Source: VRUE01 sp963718775
GTDB lineage: Bacteria > Actinomycetota > Thermoleophilia > Solirubrobacterales > 70-9
DNA length: 64,000 nt
NCBI GenBank assembly: GCA_963718775.1
Contig: OY970377.1
Coordinates: 248,001 to 312,000, forward strand
Direction of reading: 5' to 3'
The position numbers and the translations under genes are program-made. Below are positions 40,209 through 48,739 of this stretch, one piece after another. Each line of letters begins with the position of its first letter. Positions within the stretch are counted from its first letter, which is position 1. The notes beneath the pieces were generated by a model. It was not told the DNA's origin. It was given only the letters and a program-made list of their open reading frames with translations, and did no database searches.

Positions 40209-41455
40209 GCCTCGCCCCCTGTGATCTCGTCGACGAGCTTGGCGGTGTCCACCTGCCGCTGCTCGCCGCTGGACATGTCGCGCAACTGGGCGCCCTCCCC
40301 GTCGAGGATGAGCACGCGCCGAGCGCCGATCCGGTCCGCCTGCTTGAGCTGGCCCTTGAGGGCGCGTCCGGCGAGGTCGAGCTCGGCGGAGAGGCCCGCC
40401 TTGCGCACTTCCCCCGCCAAGACCAGCGCCAGAGCCCGCTTGGCCCGATCGTCCTCGGCGACGGCGATGAAGACGTCCCGACCGGGTGCTGCCACCTCCT
40501 CGTCGAGGGCCAGCATGATCCGCTCGATCCCGGCTGCCCAGCCGACCGCCGGCGCCGGCCGGCCGCCGAGCTGCTCGACCAGGCCGTCGTAGCGGCCGCC
40601 GCCGCCGATCTCCGACTGGGCGCCAAGCCGGTCGCAGACGAAGGAGAAGATCGTCCGCGTGTAGTAGTCGAGGCCGCGCACCAGGGTCGGGTCGATCGCG
40701 TACTTCACACCGGCCGCGTCGAGCAGCGCCCGCACCTCCGCGAAGTGCTCGGCATCGTCGCCCTCGAGCCGCTCGACCAGCTTCGGCGCCGTCGCCATCA
40801 CCGCCTGCGTGCCCTCGTCGTCGGAGTCAAAGGCGCGCAGCGGGTTGATCTCGATCCGCTCGCGCACCTCCTTGGCCAGCTCGTCCTCATTGGCATGCAG
40901 GTGCGCCTTCAGCTCCTCCAGATAGGCCTGGCGCGTATCGAGCGAGCCGAGGCTGCCGAGGCGCAGCTCGACACCGGGCACCCCAAGCTCTGCCAGTAGC
41001 TGGGCCAGGAGCTCGATCACCTCAGCGTCGGCGAGCGGCGACTCGGTGCCGATCGCCTCGATCCCCAGCTGGTGGAACTGCCGGTAGCGGCCGGCCTGCG
41101 GGCGCTCGTGGCGGAAGAACGGACCTTGGTAGGAGAGCTTCACCGGCTGGGCCAGCTGCTGCATGCCGTGCTCGACGTAGGCGCGGCAGATCGGCGCCGT
41201 TCCCTCGGGACGCAGGGTGAGGCTGCGGCCGCCCTTGTCCTCGAAGGTGAACATCTCCTTGCGGACGATGTCGGTGGAGTGGCCGACGCCGCGTTCGAAC
41301 AGCGCCGTGTCCTCGAAGCTCGGCGTGGCAATCGGCTCGTAGCCGGCCCGGGAGAAGATCTCCGCGGCGGTGCGCTCGATCCGCCCGCGGGCGCGGGCGG
41401 GCTCGGGCAGGACGTCGAAGGTCCCGCGCGGTGCTTGGTACTTGGGCGCTGCCAC
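40205..41455 (-). CDS. hisS: Histidine-tRNA ligase
   Basis: Class II synthetase, 416 aa. Starts YQAPRGTFDVLPEPARARGR. Motif 1 region is AEIFSRAGYEPIATPSFEDT, motif 2 LSYQGPFFRHERPQAGRYRQ and the His-specific motifs VRGLDYYTRTIFSFVCD and GGGGRYDGLVEQLGGRPAPA; motif 3 is GWAAGIERIMLAL. The C-terminal anticodon-binding domain includes DRIGARRVLILDGEGAQLRD. Intact, with a 4-bp overlap into aspS. The metallo-hydrolase gene ends 38 bp upstream. Confidence 0.96.
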
Positions 41456-41493
41456 GGTGGGCGACCTTACCGGCGGCGGCGCTCGACGGTGCC

Positions 41494-42138
41494 CTAGCCC
41501 GGCAGCTGCGCGAGGAAGGGGTTGGTCTCCCGCTCGGCGCCCAGAGTCGTCACGCCCATGTGGCCCGGGTAGACCTTGGTCTCGGGGGAGTGCGACTCGA
41601 TCAGAGTGGCAATCGACTGGATCAGCGTCGGGCCGTCGCCCCCGGGAAGGTCGACCCGCCCCACCGAGCCCTGGAAGAGGACGTCGCCGGAGAAGATCGC
41701 CTCCTCACCCTGTATCGAGTAGGTGACGTGGCCGGGGCTGTGTCCCGGCGTGAAGATCACGTCGATATCGAGGCCGGCCAGCTCCAGCCTCTCGCCGCCC
41801 TTGACGATCTTGTCGGCCTCGTAGCTCTCGTAGGGCCCGAAGCCGGCATAGGGCACGAAGGCCATGATGTCGGCGAGGACGGGCACCTCGATCTCAGGAC
41901 AGTAGACGGGCGCCCCGGTCGCCTTCGCCACTGGCGCCACGGCGCCGATGTGGTCGAAGTGACAGTGGGTGATCAAGATCGCCTCGACCTCGGCGCCGGT
42001 CTCCTCGACCTCGGCGAGAATCCGCTCGGCTTCCTCGCCGGGGTCGACGATCAGCGCTCTGTCAGAGCCCTCACGGCGGATGACGAAGCAGTTCTCGGCG
42101 ATTGCCCCAACGGCGAGTTGGCGAACCTCGAGGCTCAC
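41494..42138 (-). CDS. Metallo-beta-lactamase fold hydrolase (glyoxalase II-like)
   Basis: About 214 aa from the GTG at 42138, which overlaps the upstream stop in GTGA. Zinc ligands: ILITHCHFDHIGAVAP (HxHxDH), FTPGHSPGHVTYS (His), SGDVLFQGSVGRVDLPGGD (bridging Asp) and VYPGHMGVTTLGAERETNPF (last His). This is the pattern of the small YcbL/GloB-like hydrolases of glutathione or mycothiol thioesters. The true substrate is unknown. Its place upstream of hisS is common in actinobacteria and firmicutes. Confidence 0.87.
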   Translation of the reverse strand: MSLEVRQLAVGAIAENCFVIRREGSDRALIVDPGEEAERILAEVEETGAEVEAILITHCHFDHIGAVAPVAKATGAPVYCPEIEVPVLADIMAFVPYAGFGPYESYEADKIVKGGERLELAGLDIDVIFTPGHSPGHVTYSIQGEEAIFSGDVLFQGSVGRVDLPGGDGPTLIQSIATLIESHSPETKVYPGHMGVTTLGAERETNPFLAQLPG

Positions 42139-42500
42139 GAACCGTCGCCGGCCCGCATCCGCGCCCGCTCCCGCCGCCGCCACATCATCATGTCGATGTA
42201 GTAGCCAGCCGGGATGTAGAAGACCAGCATGAAGGCGCCGAGGCCGAGCGCGGCGCCGGGCGGGCGTTTGAAGATCAGCAGCAGCAGCACAGTGAAGATG
42301 ACCGCGGCGACGAGGCCGCGAACGATCGAGCTGCGCCAGGTGGGCGGTTGGTCGCCGCGCGGCGCGCGTTTGGCGCCCGAGCGAGCGCGGGCTTTTGCCT
42401 CGGCGCGGCTGCGGGGACGCGCGGCGCGCCGGTTGGGGTCGACGCGGCCCCCTTGGGTGCCACGGTGCTTACGGCGGCGCTTCTTCTTGGTCTGAGCCAT
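42135..42500 (-). CDS. Small basic two-helix membrane protein
   Basis: A 121-aa protein. Residues 1-55 are strongly basic and disordered (TKKKRRRKHRGTQGGRVDPN). Two membrane helices follow, SSIVRGLVAAVIFTVLLLLI and LGLGAFMLVFYIPAGYYID, with a basic end. Unknown function. The basic region could bind nucleic acid or the membrane surface. It starts an apparent three-gene run with the hydrolase and hisS, overlapping the hydrolase by 4 bp. Confidence 0.7.
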   Translation of the reverse strand: MAQTKKKRRRKHRGTQGGRVDPNRRAARPRSRAEAKARARSGAKRAPRGDQPPTWRSSIVRGLVAAVIFTVLLLLIFKRPPGAALGLGAFMLVFYIPAGYYIDMMMWRRRERARMRAGDGS

Positions 42501-42555
42501 GGCGTGAATTTAGATGAATGACCCTGGCTCCGGCAGCCCAGCCCGCAAGACACGC

Positions 42556-43446
42556 CTAGGAGCGAGCGGAGAGACGAGCCTCGATCGTCTGGGCGGCGGA
42601 GTCGAAGCCGTGGATCGGCACGTCGGCCGGGTAGCCGCTGAGCGATGCCGCGGGGACGAGGCCGACGATCTCGGCCTCGAGCGGACGGGCGCCGAGTGAC
42701 GCGGCGAGCGCCCGCACCCGCTCGACCACCTCGGCCAGCGGCACGGCGAAGGGGTCGTGGACGTTGGTCGCAACCTGGGTGCGGCCGCTGGCGAGTGCGA
42801 GGCCGATCGCCCGCACGCCGGGCAGCCCGCCGCCGGACTCGCGCAATCCGGCGGCGACCGAGCGGGCCAGCTCGAGGTCGGCGCTGTCGAGCTCGACGTT
42901 GAAGGCCGCCAGTGGCGGACGGGCCGTCACCAGAGTCGCCCCAGCGGTGCGGTGAGGCGTGCTGGGGCCATAGTCCGGGCGCAACCCTCCCCCCTCCATC
43001 CGCAGCCATAGCTCGGCGAGGCCGCCGCTGCGGAAATAGGCGCGCTCGGCGTGCTCGGGACGGCTCGCCAGCGCGCCATAGAGGAAGACGGGAACGCCGA
43101 GGCCGCCGATCTGCCCGGCAACCTCGATCGCCTCGATGCGGGCAGCGGCCCGATCGGCAGGGTCGAGCCAGACCAAAGGGCAGACGTCGAGCGCGCCAAT
43201 CGCTGGGTGAAGCCCTGCATAGGTGGACATGTCGACGGTCTCGATCGTCTGCTCGGCCCCAGCGAGCAGCGCCTCACGCAGTGGCGCCTCCGCGGCGGCG
43301 AGGGTGAATACGGTGCGATCGTGATCGAGGTCCGAGTGGCGGTCGAGCAGGGACGCGTCACGGGAAAACGCGCTCTGCAGGGCCGCGATGCGGCCGGCGT
43401 CGCGTCCCTCCGAGACGTTGGGAACGGCAAGGAGCTGGCTAGCCAC
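42556..43446 (-). CDS. Formiminotransferase-domain protein (glutamate formimidoyltransferase-like)
   Basis: A 296-aa protein with the two ferredoxin-like halves of formiminotransferase: LLAVPNVSEGRDAGRIAALQ, then LDRHSDLDHDRTVFTLA, YAGLHPAIGALDVCPLVWL (His-binding region) and LPGVRAIGLALASGRTQVAT followed by NVHDPFAVPL. Family enzymes move the formimino group from formiminoglutamate to tetrahydrofolate in histidine breakdown. No other hut gene is nearby, so the real role is uncertain. It ends 4 bp after the M29 peptidase gene. Confidence 0.82.
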   Translation of the reverse strand: MASQLLAVPNVSEGRDAGRIAALQSAFSRDASLLDRHSDLDHDRTVFTLAAAEAPLREALLAGAEQTIETVDMSTYAGLHPAIGALDVCPLVWLDPADRAAARIEAIEVAGQIGGLGVPVFLYGALASRPEHAERAYFRSGGLAELWLRMEGGGLRPDYGPSTPHRTAGATLVTARPPLAAFNVELDSADLELARSVAAGLRESGGGLPGVRAIGLALASGRTQVATNVHDPFAVPLAEVVERVRALAASLGARPLEAEIVGLVPAASLSGYPADVPIHGFDSAAQTIEARLSARS

Positions 43447-43450
43447 CGCT

Positions 43451-44404
43451 CTAGACGAGCAGCTCGCCGCCGCGGACGATCTCTTTGCCGTCGACTTCCA
43501 CGGTGGGCTCGAGGATTACGCAGTCGAGATGAACGGGAACCTGAACGCCGCCCCCGATCGCTGCCGATGCGCCGAAGGCGACGTGCGCGGTACCGAGGAT
43601 CTTCTCGTCCTCGAGGATGTTGCCGGTCAGCGTCGCCTCTTCGTTGGTGCCGATGCCCAGCTCGGCGACGTTGGTGCCGTCCTCGCCATGCTGAGTGAGC
43701 AGTTCGAGCAGGGTCGCGCCCTCGGGGCCGGTCGCGTCGGTGAGGTGGCCCGCCCGGACGGTCAGCTCGACCGGGGTCTCGACCTTGCCGACGCCGGCGA
43801 TCGAGCCATCGACAACGAGTGTCCCCTCCGCCGTGCCCTCGGCCGGCGAGACGAAGGCCTCTCCGCAGGGCAGGTTGCCGAAGGCGCCGGGAGCGTTGAG
43901 CACGCCGGCATCGGCGATCGGGATGCGATCGACGAGGCCGAGCCGCAAGTCGCTGCCGTGCCTACAGGTGATCCGCGCCTCCTCGGCGCCGTGCAGAACA
44001 CCCGCGAGAGCCGCGCCGCGCCGCCTCAGCACCACCATGTCGGCATTCATCAAGCGCGCCAGCATGTCCTCGGTGACACCGGGCAGAGTCGCCACGCGCA
44101 CGCCGGCCTGGTTGGCGGCGCGCCGCGCGTAGGTGTGCGAGAGCGACTGGATCGTCGGCGCCAGCACGACGTTGGCGGCGATCATCGCCGCAGCAACCGG
44201 CGTCGGCGGCTCGGCCCCGTTGGAGTCGAGCTCGGAGATCACCGCCAGGGTCGCGTAGGCGCCGTCGCCCTCGGCCTCGATCCGCATCAGCGCCCCAATG
44301 TCCTCGGTAACCGGGTTGCAGATCACCAGCACCTCTTCGCCGGGTTCGACCCGCAGGCAATCCCTCAAGACCGTCCGCACTGCCCTGTCGAGCTCCTGCG
44401 TCAA
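43451..44404 (-). CDS. M29-family (aminopeptidase T-like) metallopeptidase
   Basis: A 317-aa protein of the AmpS/aminopeptidase T type. N-terminal half: DCLRVEPGEEVLVICNPVTE and PTIQSLSHTYARRAANQAGV. The metal-binding C-terminal part contains NVAELGIGTNEEATLTGNIL, LEDEKILGTAHVAFGAS and VPVHLDCVILEPTVEVDGKE, with Glu, His and Asp at the ligand positions. It is shorter than classical 400-aa AmpS, as are many actinobacterial homologues annotated as leucyl aminopeptidases. It is paired with the formiminotransferase gene (4-bp gap) on the minus strand. Confidence 0.78.
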   Translation of the reverse strand: MTQELDRAVRTVLRDCLRVEPGEEVLVICNPVTEDIGALMRIEAEGDGAYATLAVISELDSNGAEPPTPVAAAMIAANVVLAPTIQSLSHTYARRAANQAGVRVATLPGVTEDMLARLMNADMVVLRRRGAALAGVLHGAEEARITCRHGSDLRLGLVDRIPIADAGVLNAPGAFGNLPCGEAFVSPAEGTAEGTLVVDGSIAGVGKVETPVELTVRAGHLTDATGPEGATLLELLTQHGEDGTNVAELGIGTNEEATLTGNILEDEKILGTAHVAFGASAAIGGGVQVPVHLDCVILEPTVEVDGKEIVRGGELLV

Positions 44405-44472
44405 GGCATCAAGGCTAAAGCCCTCGCGCCGACGGCGAACCCTGCCCCGCCATCGCTACGATCCCACACCCC

Positions 44473-44546
44473 GCCGGAGTAGCTCAGCTGGTTAGAGCAG
44501 CGGAATCATAATCCGCGTGTCGGGGGTTCGAGTCCCTCCTCCGGCA
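44473..44546 (+). tRNA. tRNA-Met (anticodon CAU), elongator type
   Basis: Full cloverleaf. The acceptor stem GCCGGAG / CTCCGGC is perfect, with discriminator A at 44546. The D arm GCTC-AGCTGGTTA-GAGC, the anticodon stem GCGGA / TCCGC with loop ATCATAA (CAT at 44507-44509) and the T arm GGGGGTTCGAGTCCCTC are all present. CCA is not encoded. The body closely resembles actinobacterial elongator tRNA-Met; tRNA-Ile2 (also CAU) is less likely. Confidence 0.96.
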
Positions 44547-44601
44547 TCGTCTTCGCGGTCTCAGTTCATTCTCCGGCAGCGCCCGTCGCTACCCTGCCGC
44601 G

Positions 44602-45378
44602 ATGCCGGCTGACGTCGTCCTCGGAGCGCTGATCGCGTTCTGCATCGCCGTCTTCACCACGCCGGTCGGCGTCTCCGGCGCGGTCTTCCTGGTCCCCGTC
44701 CAGATCAGCATCCTGCATGCGCCGAGTCCGGCGGTGACGCCGACCAACCTCCTCTACAACCTGATCGCGATCCCGGGCGCGCTGCTTCGCTTTCATCGCG
44801 AGGGGCGGCTGATCGGGCCGCTGACCCGCCTGCTGATCCTCGGCACCCTGCCCGGCGTCGTCGCCGGGGCCGTCATCCGGGTCGAGCTCTTGGACCACGG
44901 CAACGCCTTCCTGCTGGTCGTCGCTGCCGTGCTCGTCCCACTCGGCGCGTGGCTCGCCTTCGCAAAGCCGCCCGCGCCGGCAGGTGCTCCCAACCCCAAT
45001 CGGCGGCGACTGATCTTCGTCCTCTCCCTCGCCACCGGGACGGTCGGCGGCATCTACGGGATCGGCGGTGGCTCGATCCTCGGGCCGATCCTCGTCGGCC
45101 TCGGCTTCACCGTGCTCGAGGTCGCGCTGGCCGCCCTCGCGGCGACGTTCCTCACCTCAATCGCCGGAGTCTCGACCTACGCCCTGCTCAGCCTCGGCGG
45201 CAACGGCGACATCGCCCCCGACTGGGCGCTCGGCGTCGGCATGGGCCTTGGTGGCCTAGCCGGCGCCTACCTCGGGGCGCGCCTCCAGACGCGTCTGCCC
45301 GAGGAGCTGCTGAGACGTGGGCTCGGGGTGCTCGCACTGCTCCTCGGGCTGCGCTACTGCTTCCAGGCGATCGCCTAG
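44602..45378 (+). CDS. TauE/SafE-family membrane transporter
   Basis: A 258-aa integral membrane protein with about eight helices in two repeated halves. Repeat one contains AFCIAVFTTPVGVSGAVFLV and VTPTNLLYNLIAIPGALLRF. Repeat two contains ATGTVGGIYGIGGGSILGPI and AALAATFLTSIAGVSTYALL. These are the glycine-rich signatures of the family, whose members export sulfite, sulfoacetate or other organosulfur anions. The substrate cannot be told. It starts 55 bp after the tRNA-Met gene, on the same strand. Confidence 0.88.
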   Translation: MPADVVLGALIAFCIAVFTTPVGVSGAVFLVPVQISILHAPSPAVTPTNLLYNLIAIPGALLRFHREGRLIGPLTRLLILGTLPGVVAGAVIRVELLDHGNAFLLVVAAVLVPLGAWLAFAKPPAPAGAPNPNRRRLIFVLSLATGTVGGIYGIGGGSILGPILVGLGFTVLEVALAALAATFLTSIAGVSTYALLSLGGNGDIAPDWALGVGMGLGGLAGAYLGARLQTRLPEELLRRGLGVLALLLGLRYCFQAIA

Positions 45379-45394
45379 CCCGCTCAGAGCGGAC

Positions 45395-47131
45395 TCAGGT
45401 GTTCTGGTAGAGCGGGCCGTCGCCACCCTCGGGCGTGGTCAGGCGACCGCCCTTGGCCGTGATCGCGCCGCACTGGACGCAGTTGGTGTAGTTGACGATC
45501 ACGTCGACGTCACCGCTCTCGGGGGCGTCGTCGGGGATCTCGTAGACGCCGGCCGGGCACATCCACTTCCAGGTCTCGGCGACCTCACGGGGGACGCGCT
45601 TCTGCACGCGGATGTGATTGGGGGCGTCGTCGCGGGTGGCGTTGCCGCTGATGAAGACGCTGGAGAGCTTGTCGAAGGTGAGCTCGCCGTCGGGCTGGGG
45701 GTAGTCGTCCTTGGTATCGCCGATGAACATCGGCTGGGCGTCGTTGCGATGCAGCTTCCAGCGCCCGCCGGGGAAACGGCCCTTGCTGAGAATCATCATG
45801 CCCACAAGCGGCATTCCCTTGAGCAGGCCCTTCTGGAAGGGCTGCCGCGTGTTGCGCTGTTCGTAGAGGTCCTTGCCGACGATCGACCCAGCGATCGCCT
45901 CTTCATAGCCGGAGAAGTCGCGGCCGTCCGCCTTCAGGGACGCGTAGATGGCCTCGGCGGCCAGCATCCCGGACTTGATCGCGTAGTGGACGCCCTTCAG
46001 CGCCGCCAGGTTCATCATGCCGGCGCCGTCGCCGACCAGCACGGCTCCGGGCGCGGAGAGCTTGGGCATCGCCCAGTAGCCACCGGCGGGAAGCGCCTTG
46101 GCGCCCCAGCTGACCCGTTCGCCACCCTCGAGCACCTTGCGCACCATCGGATGGGTCTTGAACTCCTGCAGCAGGTCGTGGGCCGAAGTCGTCGCGTCGG
46201 CGTAGTCGAGGTCGACGATGAAGCCGATCGAGACGAGGTCCTCGCCGGTCTTCTCGTCCTTCATCGGGTAGATCCAGGAGCCGCCGATCTGGCCGTACTT
46301 GGCGGAGATCTTCAGCGGCCAGCCGCCGACCGTGTGGATGACGCGATCCAGCGGCTGCTTCACCTTCCAGACCTCCTTGACGCCAAGCTCCCATACCCGC
46401 GGCTCCCGCCCCTCGTCGAGCTCGAACTCGCGCACGGCGGCATCGGTCAGGTGGCCCCAGCAGCCCTCGGCGAGCACGGTCGCCTTGGCGGCGATGTCTG
46501 TGCCGGGCTCGAAGTTGCCGAGCTCCTCGCCGTCTTTGCCACGCCCCTTGTCACCAGAGCGCACGCCGGCGACCACGCCGTCCTCGACGATCAGCTGCGT
46601 CGCCGCGGTCTCGGTCAACAGGTAGGCGCCCGCCTCCTCTGCCTGCGCCTGCATGTAGCGGCAGAGAGCGGAGACCGAGATCACCTCGTTGCCGTGGTTG
46701 CGCAGCGGCGGAGGCGGTGGGATGCGGATCTTCGACTTGCCGTTGGGCAAGAGGTAGATCGCCTCCTTCTTCACCTCACCGAAGGCAAAGCCCTCCTGCC
46801 GCCACTGCTCGCGGCTCAGGTCCGGGAAGAGCTCCTGCAGCGGGCCGGGCCGCATCACCGCGCCGGAGAGGTTGTGGCCGCCGCAGGTCTTCGCCTTCTC
46901 GATCACGGCGACGGGCACCTCGCCGAGGCTCTCCATCGTCTCGGGATCCTCGGCCAGCAACTGCAACAGACGGTTGGCGCAAGCGAGCCCCGCGGTGCCG
47001 CCGCCGACGATCGCGACGCCGATCTCGATCCGCTCGTCCTCGCCGTCGAGGCCGCGCTTGACGAACTCCTTGGTCGAATCGACCGGGGGCGGGAAATCGG
47101 CCGGAACGATCTTGCCGTTGGCGGATGCCAT
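45395..47131 (-). CDS. Electron-transfer flavoprotein:quinone oxidoreductase
   Basis: Passes electrons from ETF to the quinone pool, linking acyl-CoA dehydrogenases to respiration. The 578-aa protein has the FAD motif GVAIVGGGTAGLACANRLLQ, the GG doublet region CGGHNLSGAVMRPG, the second FAD site GAVLVGDGAGMMNLAALKGV and a C-terminal 4Fe-4S domain with MCPAGVYEI and NYTNCVQCGAI. The Fe-S domain seems to have the usual cysteines. The etfAB genes are not in the window. A palindrome 16 bp upstream of the start (47147-47168) looks like a TetR-type operator. Confidence 0.92.
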   Translation of the reverse strand: MASANGKIVPADFPPPVDSTKEFVKRGLDGEDERIEIGVAIVGGGTAGLACANRLLQLLAEDPETMESLGEVPVAVIEKAKTCGGHNLSGAVMRPGPLQELFPDLSREQWRQEGFAFGEVKKEAIYLLPNGKSKIRIPPPPPLRNHGNEVISVSALCRYMQAQAEEAGAYLLTETAATQLIVEDGVVAGVRSGDKGRGKDGEELGNFEPGTDIAAKATVLAEGCWGHLTDAAVREFELDEGREPRVWELGVKEVWKVKQPLDRVIHTVGGWPLKISAKYGQIGGSWIYPMKDEKTGEDLVSIGFIVDLDYADATTSAHDLLQEFKTHPMVRKVLEGGERVSWGAKALPAGGYWAMPKLSAPGAVLVGDGAGMMNLAALKGVHYAIKSGMLAAEAIYASLKADGRDFSGYEEAIAGSIVGKDLYEQRNTRQPFQKGLLKGMPLVGMMILSKGRFPGGRWKLHRNDAQPMFIGDTKDDYPQPDGELTFDKLSSVFISGNATRDDAPNHIRVQKRVPREVAETWKWMCPAGVYEIPDDAPESGDVDVIVNYTNCVQCGAITAKGGRLTTPEGGDGPLYQNT

Positions 47132-47146
47132 CGAGCCATCATAGCC

Positions 47147-47168
47147 GTTGACTGACTAGTCAATCAGT
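47147..47168. promoter_or_regulatory. TetR-type operator upstream of ETF-QO
   Basis: Imperfect palindrome centred at 47157/47158, GTTGACTGACT / AGTCAATCAGT, with 8 of 11 positions symmetric and a perfect inner GACTAGTC. TetR-family repressors of fatty-acid and acyl-CoA genes bind such TGACTNACTAGTNAGTCA-like sites in actinobacteria. It lies 16 bp before the ATG. Confidence 0.55.
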
Positions 47169-47214
47169 GACGAATACCGCGCAGCAAAACAGCCCAGAGA
47201 GGCGCAGGCACTAC

Positions 47215-47253
47215 CTGACGGGCTGTCGGAGGCCTACCGAGACAGCCCGTCAG
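47215..47253 (-). terminator. Strong hairpin at the thrC stop codon
   Basis: Perfect 13-bp stem CTGACGGGCTGTC / GACAGCCCGTCAG with a 13-base loop. The right arm contains the thrC stop (47250-47252). No T-run follows on the minus strand, so it is either a GC-type terminator or one of the stop-codon palindromes of this genome. Confidence 0.65.
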
Positions 47254-48542
47254 CCGAGCCTGGCGCCGACGCCGTGCTCACGGAACTCGTTGAGCATCTC
47301 GGTCATCGCGTCGACCTCGCAGGCGATGCCTTCCGCCCAGGGCTTGTCGGGGTGCTCGTCGAGCGTCTTGTAGCCATTGCCGCTGACGACCGCGACGACG
47401 GTGTCGTCGGGGCCGAGCTTTCCTTCGCTGGCGAGCTTCGCCGTGGAGGCGATCGTGGTACCGCCGGCCGGCTCGGTGAGGATGCCCTCGGTGGCGCCGA
47501 GCAGGTCGATCGCCTCGAAGATCTCAGCGTCCGTCACTGCCGCGGCCGAGCCGCCGCGCGACATCACCGCGTCGACAACAAGCGCTCCGTCGCCCGGGGC
47601 GCCGATCGCGATCGAGTGCGCCGCGGTGTGCGGGGATTGCGGCTCGATCTCACCCGAGCCGTCGAGGATCGCCGTTGCGATCGGACTGCACCCGTCCGCC
47701 TGGGCAACGTTGATCTTGGTGCCCGACGTCTCCGCCAGACCCACCGTCTCAAGCTCGCCCAGCCCCTTGTGGACGCGCGAGGAGAGCGTGCCGCCGGCCG
47801 CCGGGATGACGAAGTGGTCCGGCGCCACCCAGTCGAGCTGCTCGACGACCTCGTAGGCGACCGTCTTGGCGCCCTCGGCGTAGAACGGCCGCAGGGTGAT
47901 GTTGGCGAACTGGATGCCGCTGGCCAGGGCCAGCTCGCGGCAGGCGCGGTTGGCTTGGTCGTAGTTGCCGTCGAGCTGGCAGACGGCGGCGCCGAGCGCG
48001 CGACAGGCGCGTGCCTTGCCGCGCTCCATGTTGGAGGGGTAGAAGACATAGGCCGTGACACCCGCCTTGGCCGCCAGCGAGGCCACCGCGGTGCCGACGT
48101 TGCCGGTCGAGACGCAACCGATCTCGTCTTTGCCCAACTCGAGCAGGCGGGCGACGGCCATCGAGACGACCCGGTCCTTGTAGGAGAGGCTGGGACGCTG
48201 GGTGCTGTCGTCCTTGAGGTAGAGCTTCTTGAGGCCGAGCTCGGCGCCGAGCCTGTCGGCGTGGATCAGCGGCGTGCGGCCGCTGTAGCGGCCGACACGG
48301 TCCTTTGCCCTCGCGTCGAGGATCGGCAGGAGCTCCTCGAAGCGCCAGATGTTGATCTCGCGCTCGGCGGGCGGCAACTCCGCGAGGCGCGTTTTCGCCA
48401 GCTCGTAGTCGTAGTCGATGTCGAGGCCCTGGCCACAACCAAGGCACTTCGAGGTCGTGTCGAGAAGTGGCAGGCGGCGGCCGCAGTCGCGGCAGACCAG
48501 TTCGGTCGCGCAGGAACGGGTGCGGTCCTCAGAGCTCAGCAT
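47250..48542 (-). CDS. thrC: Threonine synthase
   Basis: PLP enzyme that makes threonine from O-phosphohomoserine. The ATG at 48542 has an AGGAGA ribosome site 8-9 bp upstream, giving 430 aa. The N-terminus is a zinc-ribbon (VCRDCGRRLPL and SKCLGCGQGLD), typical of one threonine synthase subgroup. PLP Lys lies in RPSLSYKDRVVSMAVARLLE. The Gly-rich phosphate loop is STGNVGTAVASLAAKAG and the C-terminal substrate region is ATEGILTEPAGGTTIASTAK. No other thr genes are adjacent. A sigma70-like promoter lies at 48629-48657. Confidence 0.92.
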   Translation of the reverse strand: MLSSEDRTRSCATELVCRDCGRRLPLLDTTSKCLGCGQGLDIDYDYELAKTRLAELPPAEREINIWRFEELLPILDARAKDRVGRYSGRTPLIHADRLGAELGLKKLYLKDDSTQRPSLSYKDRVVSMAVARLLELGKDEIGCVSTGNVGTAVASLAAKAGVTAYVFYPSNMERGKARACRALGAAVCQLDGNYDQANRACRELALASGIQFANITLRPFYAEGAKTVAYEVVEQLDWVAPDHFVIPAAGGTLSSRVHKGLGELETVGLAETSGTKINVAQADGCSPIATAILDGSGEIEPQSPHTAAHSIAIGAPGDGALVVDAVMSRGGSAAAVTDAEIFEAIDLLGATEGILTEPAGGTTIASTAKLASEGKLGPDDTVVAVVSGNGYKTLDEHPDKPWAEGIACEVDAMTEMLNEFREHGVGARLG

Positions 48543-48628
48543 GGAGAAATCTCCTCTCGGCAGGGTACTCCCCGCCTCCCGGCCCCGTCGCACGGCCTGC
48601 TCTGCTGGCGCCGCTTCATCGAACCATG

Positions 48629-48657
48629 GGTATAACAGAGGCCCAAGCTTCGATCAA
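48629..48657 (-). promoter_or_regulatory. Sigma70-type promoter for thrC
   Basis: On the minus strand TTGATC (-35) and TATACC (-10) are separated by 17 bp. The sequence before the -35, GCACAGGAAAGC, is shared with the promoters at 49117 and 50040. The expected start of transcription is about 80 bp before the thrC ATG. Confidence 0.6.
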
Positions 48658-48689
48658 GCTTTCCTGTGCATACGAGGGCAGTGGCCCCG

Positions 48690-48739
48690 AAATAAGTAGG
48701 GCCCGCCCCGGCGGTGTCAGCAGTCCGCGGGGCGGGCCC
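48690..48739 (-). terminator. Rho-independent terminator
   Basis: Perfect 11-bp stem GGGCCCGCCCC / GGGGCGGGCCC, extended by four more pairs (GCGG / CCGC) past a one-base bulge, with a 10-base loop. On the minus strand it is followed by the T-rich TACTTATTT. It ends the transcript expected from the promoter at 49117-49145. Confidence 0.75.
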
